Below are positions 7,182-10,644 of a DNA stretch of 10,644 nt, piece by piece; position 1 is the first letter of the stretch, and each line of letters begins with the position of its first letter. Below the pieces are notes generated by a model that saw nothing but the letters and a program-made list of their open reading frames with translations, was not told the origin of the DNA and ran no database searches. The position numbers and the translations under genes were made by a program. This DNA is from CAYZJD01 sp964478455 (GTDB taxonomy: Bacteria; Acidobacteriota; Terriglobia; Bryobacterales; Bryobacteraceae): contig CAYZJD010000137.1 in the NCBI GenBank assembly GCA_964478455.1, forward strand, positions 1 through 10,644, written 5' to 3'.

Positions 7182-7276
7182 TTACCGCCGAACCAGAATA
7201 TCCTCGGTCAGGAGGACGCGATTCTCGGCCACGGCGAGCTCCATCACCTCTTTATCCACGGAGCGCTGTCGGAACC
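7182..7276 (-). pseudogene. Remnant resembling a DUF5615 PIN-like protein
   Basis: A minus-strand frame encodes SVDKEVMELAVAENRVLLTED (7262-7200), close to the central D..VL.LA..E.R.LLTED segment of DUF5615 PIN-like proteins, which are usually paired with a DUF433 antitoxin. Instead of the expected KDFG continuation the frame reads ILVRR and stops. The upstream N-terminal half, normally ending about 20-30 residues earlier with LRxxGH, is absent. Only about 30 of the usual 110-120 residues remain. No DUF433 partner is seen. The match is short, so chance resemblance is possible. Confidence 0.4.
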
Positions 7277-7326
7277 CAGCGCGCTGCGGCAAGGTTAACA
7301 GGTGAGTTGGCCTTGGGCTGCCAAGC

Positions 7327-7340
7327 GAGGCTTTGGCCTC
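7327..7340 (-). terminator. Possible weak hairpin downstream of purA
   Basis: GAGGC (7327-7331) pairs with GCCTC (7336-7340) around a four-base loop, 33 bases past the purA stop. A neighbouring 5-bp stem lies at 7307-7324. Neither is followed by a T-tract, so intrinsic termination is doubtful. Confidence 0.2.
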
Positions 7341-7372
7341 CCCAACCACAACTCGAACCCACAACCCTGCCG

Positions 7373-8635
7373 CTAACAGCCGAGCAGCTTCTCCAGCTTC
7401 GAGCCGGGCACGAGAATCGTCTGGGCCCGCTCNNNNNNNNNNAGGTAATCGCGGGCGCGCTCCGGCAGGTCTTCATACCGGGAAATGCCGGAGGTCCCGG
7501 TGCGCCAGCCGGGACGGCGATCATAGACCGGTTCGATGACCTCCATCGCGCCGCGGGCGGCCGGCACCTCGCACAGTTCCATGCCAACGAGCCGGTAACC
7601 GACGCAGACCGGGATCTCGTCGTGATCGTCGAGCACGTCGAGCTTGGTGATCACCAGGCTGTCAAAGCCGTTCACCATTGCCGTATAACGGACCAGCGGC
7701 GCATCAAACCAGCCGCACCGCCGCGGCCGGCCCGTGACGGCGCCGAATTCGTTGCCGACCTCGCGGATCTTGTCGCCGGCCTCCCCGTGGGCCTCCGTCG
7801 GGAACGGCCCGGCGCCGACGCGCGTACAGTAGGCCTTGGCCACGCCGGCGATGCCGCCGAGCAGGCCGGGCGGCACGCCGGTGCCGGTGGAAGCGCCGCC
7901 GGCGGCCGCGCTCGAGCTGGTGACGAACGGATAGGTGCCGTGGTCGATATCGAGCATCGTGCCCTGCGCGCCTTCGAACAGCACGCGCTTGCCGGCTCGG
8001 ATGGCCTGGTTCAGCATCACCGCTGTGTCGCGCACCATGGGCCGGATGCGGTCCGCCAGCTCCTCGTACTGTTCGCGGATCTCGTTGAAATCGAGCGGTT
8101 CGCGGATGCCGAATGCGCGCGACAGCGTTTCCTTGTCCTCCGACAGCCACTCGAAGAGGGAGCGAAAACTCTCCCGGTCGATGAAGTCCGCCATGCGGAT
8201 GCCGCGGCGTCCGATCTTGTCCTCATAGCAGGGTCCGATGCCGCGCGACGTAGTGCCGATCGCCGTGCGGTCCGGCCGCGATTCCGAGATCTTCTCCACC
8301 ATGCGGTGGAACGGGAAGATGACGTGCGCCCGGTTGCTGATCGCCAGGCGGCCGGCGACGTCGACGCCGGCGGCGAGGAGAGCCTGGATCTCCTCCAGCA
8401 GGGCCGCCGGATCCACCACTACGCCGTTGCCGATGACGGCCTGCTTGCCGGGCCGGAGAATGCCCGTCGGAACCAGCTTCAGGATGAACTTCTTGTCCCC
8501 GATACGCACGGTGTGGCCGGCGTTGTGCCCGCCCTGGTAGCGCGCCACGATGTCGAACCGGTCCGAGAACAGGTCGACGATTTTCCCTTTACCTTCGTCG
8601 CCCCACTGCGCGCCGAGGACCACCAGATTGCTCAT
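7373..8635 (-). CDS. purA: Adenylosuccinate synthetase (interrupted by a 10-N assembly gap)
   Basis: PurA joins IMP and aspartate using GTP to make adenylosuccinate, the first committed step to AMP. The family marks are clear: GAQWGDEGKGK at 8-18 with catalytic D13, GGHNAGHT with H41, the IMP-site block GTTSRGIGPCYEDK, LFEGAQGTMLDIDHGTYPFV, the glycine-rich STGTGVPP, and ITKLDVLD in the guanine-binding region. The ATG at 8635 is chosen because the protein then begins MSNLVVLGAQWG as in the family; the frame stays open to 8764, but that stretch is an intergenic repeat. The N's fall after RARDY; the next codon is CTN, hence Leu. The known family has about 19 residues between this Tyr and the ER/DR of the GP(D/E)R-x-x-T-I segment, while only four are here, so about 45 bases, including the GTP-binding STGP motif, appear lost to the assembly. 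The sequence resumes ERAQTILVPG and ends normally. Confidence 0.96.
   Translation of the reverse strand: MSNLVVLGAQWGDEGKGKIVDLFSDRFDIVARYQGGHNAGHTVRIGDKKFILKLVPTGILRPGKQAVIGNGVVVDPAALLEEIQALLAAGVDVAGRLAISNRAHVIFPFHRMVEKISESRPDRTAIGTTSRGIGPCYEDKIGRRGIRMADFIDRESFRSLFEWLSEDKETLSRAFGIREPLDFNEIREQYEELADRIRPMVRDTAVMLNQAIRAGKRVLFEGAQGTMLDIDHGTYPFVTSSSAAAGGASTGTGVPPGLLGGIAGVAKAYCTRVGAGPFPTEAHGEAGDKIREVGNEFGAVTGRPRRCGWFDAPLVRYTAMVNGFDSLVITKLDVLDDHDEIPVCVGYRLVGMELCEVPAARGAMEVIEPVYDRRPGWRTGTSGISRYEDLPERARDYXXXXERAQTILVPGSKLEKLLGC
7433..7442. other. Assembly gap (10 N) inside purA
   Basis: Ten consecutive N's, a common placeholder length for a scaffold join of unknown size. The purA reading frame is the same on both sides, so the true gap is 10 plus a multiple of three. 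Comparison with the known PurA C terminus suggests about 55 bases. Confidence 0.95.
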
Positions 8636-8637
8636 AA

Positions 8638-8721
8638 GCGGCTTTAGCCGCCTCCGCTTCCCGCTTGCGACGGGCACGGTTCGGGCGGCACCCTCCAAGG
8701 GAGGAACACCCATGTTCCTCA
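8638..8721. repeat. Palindromic intergenic repeat, copy A (purA-proximal)
   Basis: This is an ~84-bp unit repeated 87 bases further on with about 88 percent identity by eye. It contains several nested hairpins: GCGGC-TTTA-GCCGC (8638-8651), GCCGCC/GGCGGC (8647-8652 with 8684-8689), CCCG/CGGG (8660-8663 with 8671-8674), CCTCC-AAG-GGAGG (8692-8704) and AGGAAC/GTTCCT (8703-8708 with 8714-8719). The unit begins two bases upstream of the purA start codon. The structure suggests a REP-like or mobilised non-coding element. On the minus strand it is in frame with purA and encodes VPVASGKRRR. Confidence 0.85.
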
Positions 8722-8724
8722 CAG

Positions 8725-8807
8725 GCAGCTTTGGCCGCCTCCGCTTCCCGCTTGCGACGGGCACGCTCCGGGCGGCACCCTACAAGGACGAACACCCTTG
8801 TTCTTGA
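8725..8807. repeat. Palindromic intergenic repeat, copy B (purA-distal)
   Basis: This second copy follows in the same orientation. The block 8734-8766 is identical to 8647-8679 of copy A. Differences include the decayed first hairpin (GCAGC-TTT-GGCCGC), a one-base deletion near 8788, and loss of the CCTCC/GGAGG pairing, while GAAC/GTTC (8790-8793 with 8800-8803) is kept. Its end runs into TTGACA at 8804-8809. Confidence 0.82.
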
Positions 8808-8831
8808 CACGTCCCTTGGGCAAAACGTCCT

Positions 8832-8837
8832 ATTGTA
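8832..8837 (-). promoter_or_regulatory. Candidate -10 for purA
   Basis: On the minus strand TACAAT lies in GCTACAATAGG, about 200 bases upstream of the purA start and beyond both repeat copies, so the repeats would form the purA 5' leader. No good -35 is seen at 16-18 bases. Confidence 0.35.
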
Positions 8838-8894
8838 GCGCACGCCACTTTTCCGACGCCTCTCGCCTTGCTTTGCGGCCTCCTCGGCGCGGCA

Positions 8895-8903
8895 TGCTAC
8901 GCT
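8895..8903 (+). promoter_or_regulatory. Candidate extended -10 for the 153-residue gene
   Basis: TGCTACGCT has the TGN extension and a partial -10 (TACGCT). Its end is seven bases before the ATG at 8911, so transcription would start at or next to the start codon. No Shine-Dalgarno is visible, consistent with a leaderless message. Confidence 0.3.
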
Positions 8904-8910
8904 GGCTTGC

Positions 8911-9372
8911 ATGCTTCTCTCGGATGCTTTCCTCGCGCTCGGCCAGGAACAATTCAACCAGTTGGTCCGCGGGATCTCGATGGGAAAGCTGCGGGCGTTC
9001 CGCCTTTACGATTCCTTTCGGACGCGCGCGCACCTGGCGAAAGTGAACACGGAGACGGTGCGCAAGGCGACTCCCCGCTTCTGGGGTCGCCTTGCGGAGA
9101 AGGAGGAAGAACTGGCGCGGGAATTGGCCCAGGCAATCCTCATGTCGCACCTCGACATGATCCGGGAAGTGCTCGACTTCACCGGCATCCCGAACGAAGA
9201 CGGTTTCTTCGCCAAGGATCTCGACGCCTCCCCATACCTGACGCCCGGGTGGCAGCAGCGCGTTTGGGAGAGATTCCGCGGCGCGCATCCCGAGCCGGCG
9301 CTCGTGTTGTACATCAACCATCTGGCGTGGGAACTGGACAAGAAGTCGGAGGTCTTTAGCCCGTCCGAATGA
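8911..9372 (+). CDS. Conserved-looking hypothetical protein upstream of pheS
   Basis: I do not recognise this family. The protein has 153 residues with no signal peptide or membrane segment, so it should be cytoplasmic. It is largely helical by composition: charged helices around 40-80 (RLAEKEEELARELAQAILM) and a second half with tryptophans and aromatic residues (TPGWQQRVWERFRGAHPE, LAWELDKKSE). The middle HLDMIREVLDFTGIPNEDGFF suggests a structured core. Codon third positions are strongly G/C, which supports real coding. It lies 53 bases upstream of pheS on the same strand and starts 276 bases from the divergent purA start. The start has no Shine-Dalgarno and may be leaderless. A role linked to translation is only a guess from position. 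Confidence 0.75.
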   Translation: MLLSDAFLALGQEQFNQLVRGISMGKLRAFRLYDSFRTRAHLAKVNTETVRKATPRFWGRLAEKEEELARELAQAILMSHLDMIREVLDFTGIPNEDGFFAKDLDASPYLTPGWQQRVWERFRGAHPEPALVLYINHLAWELDKKSEVFSPSE

Positions 9373-9384
9373 GTTCTCGCCGGG

Positions 9385-9402
9385 AGCCCGCCTGGCCGGG
9401 CT
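9385..9402. promoter_or_regulatory. Dyad overlapping the pheS promoter region
   Basis: AGCCCG (9385-9390) and CGGGCT (9397-9402) form a 6-bp inverted repeat around CCTGGC. It sits directly upstream of the candidate -10 and could be an operator or a weak terminator of the upstream gene; no T-tract follows. Confidence 0.3.
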
Positions 9403-9410
9403 GTTAGAAT
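9402..9410 (+). promoter_or_regulatory. Candidate extended -10 of pheS
   Basis: TGTTAGAAT carries a TGN extension and TAGAAT (five of six positions). No -35 match is seen 17 bases upstream, as is common for extended -10 promoters. The start of transcription would fall near 9417, leaving a leader of about nine bases before the ATG at 9426. Confidence 0.4.
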
Positions 9411-9425
9411 AAGAGATTTCCTTCC

Positions 9426-10448
9426 ATGCTCGAAGCGACGCTATCGGAAGCGGCGAGGAACGCCCGCGCGCGGATCGAAGCGGCCAAGTCGCTCGATGAA
9501 CTCGAGCCGGTGCGCATCGAGGTGCTCGGCCGCAAGGGAACGCTGGCGCAGGCGAGCAAGGAACTGGGCAAGCTGGCGCCCGAAGAGCGCGCCCGCGCCG
9601 GCCGGCTGCTCAATGCGATCAAGCAGGAACTGGAAGCGGCGCTCGAATCGCGCCGGGAACGGTTCGACGCCGAGGCGCTGGCGGCGCGGCTGGACGCCGA
9701 ATGGATCGACCTGACGCTGCCGGCCCCCGCCCCGCCACGCGGCCACCTTCATCCCGTCGCGCAGCTTCAAGCGGAAATCGAGGACCTGTTCACGTCGCTC
9801 GGCTTCGCCGTGCTCGAAGGGCCGGAGTGCGAAACCGCGTATCACAACTTCGACGCGTTGAACATTCCGCCGGACCATCCGGCCCGCGATCTCCAGGACA
9901 CTTTCTGGCTCACCGACGGGAACCTTCTGCGGACGCACACGTCCCCGGTGCAGATCCGGAGCATGAAGAAGCTGGGGCCGCCGCTGCGGATGATCGCTCC
10001 CGGGCGTGTCTTCCGCAACGAAGAGGTTGACGCCTCGCACGAGCACACCTTCCACCAGCTCGAAGGGCTGATGGTGGACCGCGAGGTGTCGGTGGCCCAC
10101 CTGGTTTATTTCATGAAGCTGATGGTCAGCGCCGTCTTTCACCGGGACGTGACGGTGCGGCTGCGGCCCGGCTACTTTCCATTCGTCGAGCCCGGCTTCG
10201 AGCTGGACATGCTGTGCCTGCTGTGCGGCGGATCGGGTTGCCCGGCGTGCAAGCAGAGCGGCTGGGTCGAGATGATGGGCTGCGGCCTGGTGCACCCGAA
10301 CGTGCTGCGGATGAGCGGCATCGATCCCGAAGAGTGGATGGGCTTCGCCTTCGGCCTGGGATTGACGCGGCTGGTGATGATGCGCTACGGCATCGACGAC
10401 ATTCGCTATTTGCAGAGCGGCGATCTGCGTTTCCTGAACCAATTCTGA
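9426..10448 (+). CDS. pheS: Phenylalanyl-tRNA synthetase alpha subunit
   Basis: PheS is the catalytic subunit of the alpha2-beta2 enzyme that charges tRNA-Phe. The 340 residues fit the bacterial length. The N-terminal coiled coil (about 1-90, with VLGRKGTLAQASKEL) binds tRNA. The class II core follows: FDALNIPPDHPARDLQDTFW (142-161), LLRTHTSPVQ (167-176), motif 2 GRVFRNEEVDASHEHTFHQL (193-212), and motif 3 GFAFGLGLTRLVMMRYGIDD (306-325) with A308 in the Phe pocket position. A cysteine cluster CLLCGGSGCPAC (264-275) is the CxxC-x4-CxxC insert seen in many bacterial PheS. The start is the ATG at 9426; ribosome site pairing is weak. pheT follows after nine bases. Confidence 0.97.
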   Translation: MLEATLSEAARNARARIEAAKSLDELEPVRIEVLGRKGTLAQASKELGKLAPEERARAGRLLNAIKQELEAALESRRERFDAEALAARLDAEWIDLTLPAPAPPRGHLHPVAQLQAEIEDLFTSLGFAVLEGPECETAYHNFDALNIPPDHPARDLQDTFWLTDGNLLRTHTSPVQIRSMKKLGPPLRMIAPGRVFRNEEVDASHEHTFHQLEGLMVDREVSVAHLVYFMKLMVSAVFHRDVTVRLRPGYFPFVEPGFELDMLCLLCGGSGCPACKQSGWVEMMGCGLVHPNVLRMSGIDPEEWMGFAFGLGLTRLVMMRYGIDDIRYLQSGDLRFLNQF

Positions 10449-10450
10449 GG
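10447..10450 (+). promoter_or_regulatory. Ribosome binding site of pheT
   Basis: GAGG overlaps the pheS stop codon and lies seven bases before the TTG at 10458. It supports that TTG as the start. Confidence 0.6.
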
Positions 10451-10457
10451 TTTCGAC

Positions 10458-10644
10458 TTGAGGTTCTCCTACAACTGGCTGCGCGAACTGGTGGACGGGT
10501 TGAGCACTCCTCCCCGGGAATTGGGGCGCGTGGTCACCATGAAGATCGCCGAGTGCGAGGAGGTCGAGGAGGTCGGGGCGCACCTGGCCCGCGTCTGTGC
10601 GGTGAAAGTCCTCTCCACCGAGCCGTTGGGCCACAACCAGAAGG
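10458..10644 (+). CDS. pheT: Phenylalanyl-tRNA synthetase beta subunit, N-terminal 62 codons
   Basis: PheT forms the synthetase with PheS and carries editing and tRNA-binding domains. The visible peptide begins (L/M)RFSYNWLRELVDGLSTPP and continues TMKIAECEEVEEVG, the standard PheT N terminus (family: MKFSYNWL..LV). A TTG start at 10458 fits this alignment exactly, has GAGG seven bases upstream, and leaves nine bases after pheS. No ATG lies at the expected place; the first in-frame ATG is within TMKIAE, too late. The gene runs off the window edge, so about 90 percent of it is not visible. Confidence 0.93.
   Translation, partial: MRFSYNWLRELVDGLSTPPRELGRVVTMKIAECEEVEEVGAHLARVCAVKVLSTEPLGHNQK

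Larger units (their letters stand above)
7045..7372. other. Intergenic spacer between two convergent genes
   Basis: The 328 bases between the Ntn hydrolase and purA stops hold no intact gene. I see a toxin-like remnant (7182-7276), two short hairpins without T-tracts (7307-7324 and 7327-7340), and a direct repeat CCACAAC at 7346-7352 and 7359-7365. A minus-strand frame of about 42 codons from 7171 to the hydrolase end is open but resembles nothing I know. Confidence 0.5.

Noticed and set aside
7341..7380. tRNA-like T-loop (minus strand GTGGGTTCGAGT) just after purA
   Set aside because: The bases after the loop (TGTGG) do not pair with GTGGG, and no cloverleaf can be drawn upstream, which is purA coding sequence. 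A direct repeat GTTGTGG explains the similarity. I also see no integrase that would make it an attachment site.
7307..8647. 446-codon plus-strand frame opposite purA
   Set aside because: It is the antisense image of purA, with Arg/Ala/Asp-rich content and passage through the N gap; purA itself is unmistakable.
8636..8764. In-frame 43-residue N-terminal extension of purA
   Set aside because: It encodes the intergenic repeat twice (VPVASGKRRR), and known PurA proteins begin at the MSNLVVLGAQWG position.
8638..8807. CRISPR array
   Set aside because: Only two long, imperfect copies separated by a few bases; no short regular repeats, no unique spacers and no cas genes.
8804..8836. Perfect TTGACA at 8804-8809 as a -35 for the plus-strand gene
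   Set aside because: No acceptable -10 lies 16-18 bases downstream (the best, TATTGT, is 21 bases away), and the hexamer lies at the edge of repeat copy B.
9441..10634. 397-codon minus-strand frame opposite pheS and pheT
   Set aside because: Antisense of two clearly identified synthetase genes; no domain is recognisable.

Overview
The window is a high-GC chromosomal segment, most likely from an Acidobacteriota genome of the Solibacter/Bryobacterales type. This rests on the style of two genes: an ECF sigma factor fused in one operon to a Ser/Thr kinase with a transmembrane segment, a FlgO/TolB-like domain and TPRs, and on the purA / conserved orphan / pheS-pheT order. Taxonomy is inference. 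Ten N's at 7433-7442 suggest a draft or metagenome-assembled scaffold.

Layout. (1) 1-410, minus strand: a MNT-type nucleotidyltransferase and the first 32 codons of a HEPN-domain protein, a likely toxin-antitoxin pair cut by the window edge. (2) 659-3741, minus strand: a two-gene regulatory operon, ECF sigma factor then receptor-type Ser/Thr kinase, joined by an ATGA overlap. (3) 3960-7044, plus strand and divergent from the regulators: a four-gene envelope operon of a PDZ plus 8-TM membrane protein with no output domain, an unrecognised 130-residue protein, a secreted LolA-like protein, and a secreted Ntn-type amide hydrolase whose predicted signal peptide cleavage would expose the catalytic cysteine. 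The last three are tightly coupled. (4) 7045-7372: a spacer with a decayed piece that resembles a DUF5615 PIN-like toxin. (5) 7373-8635, minus strand: purA, interrupted near its 3' end by the assembly gap. (6) 8638-8807: two tandem copies of an ~84-bp palindromic repeat, the nearer one touching the purA start. (7) 8911-10644, plus strand: a conserved-looking 153-residue orphan, pheS, and the 5' end of pheT with a TTG start.

How it fits together. Regions 5 and 7 are housekeeping (AMP synthesis, phenylalanyl-tRNA synthetase). The part most worth attention is the divergent pair of operons at 659-7044: a sigma factor with a linked membrane kinase facing a sensor-like PDZ membrane protein and two exported proteins. 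A signalling and envelope acyl or lipid maintenance module is a reasonable hypothesis, but nothing in the sequence proves that the two operons work together. Several starts (8911, 9426, perhaps 410) lie only a few bases from good -10 hexamers and lack a clear Shine-Dalgarno, which points to leaderless or near-leaderless transcripts.
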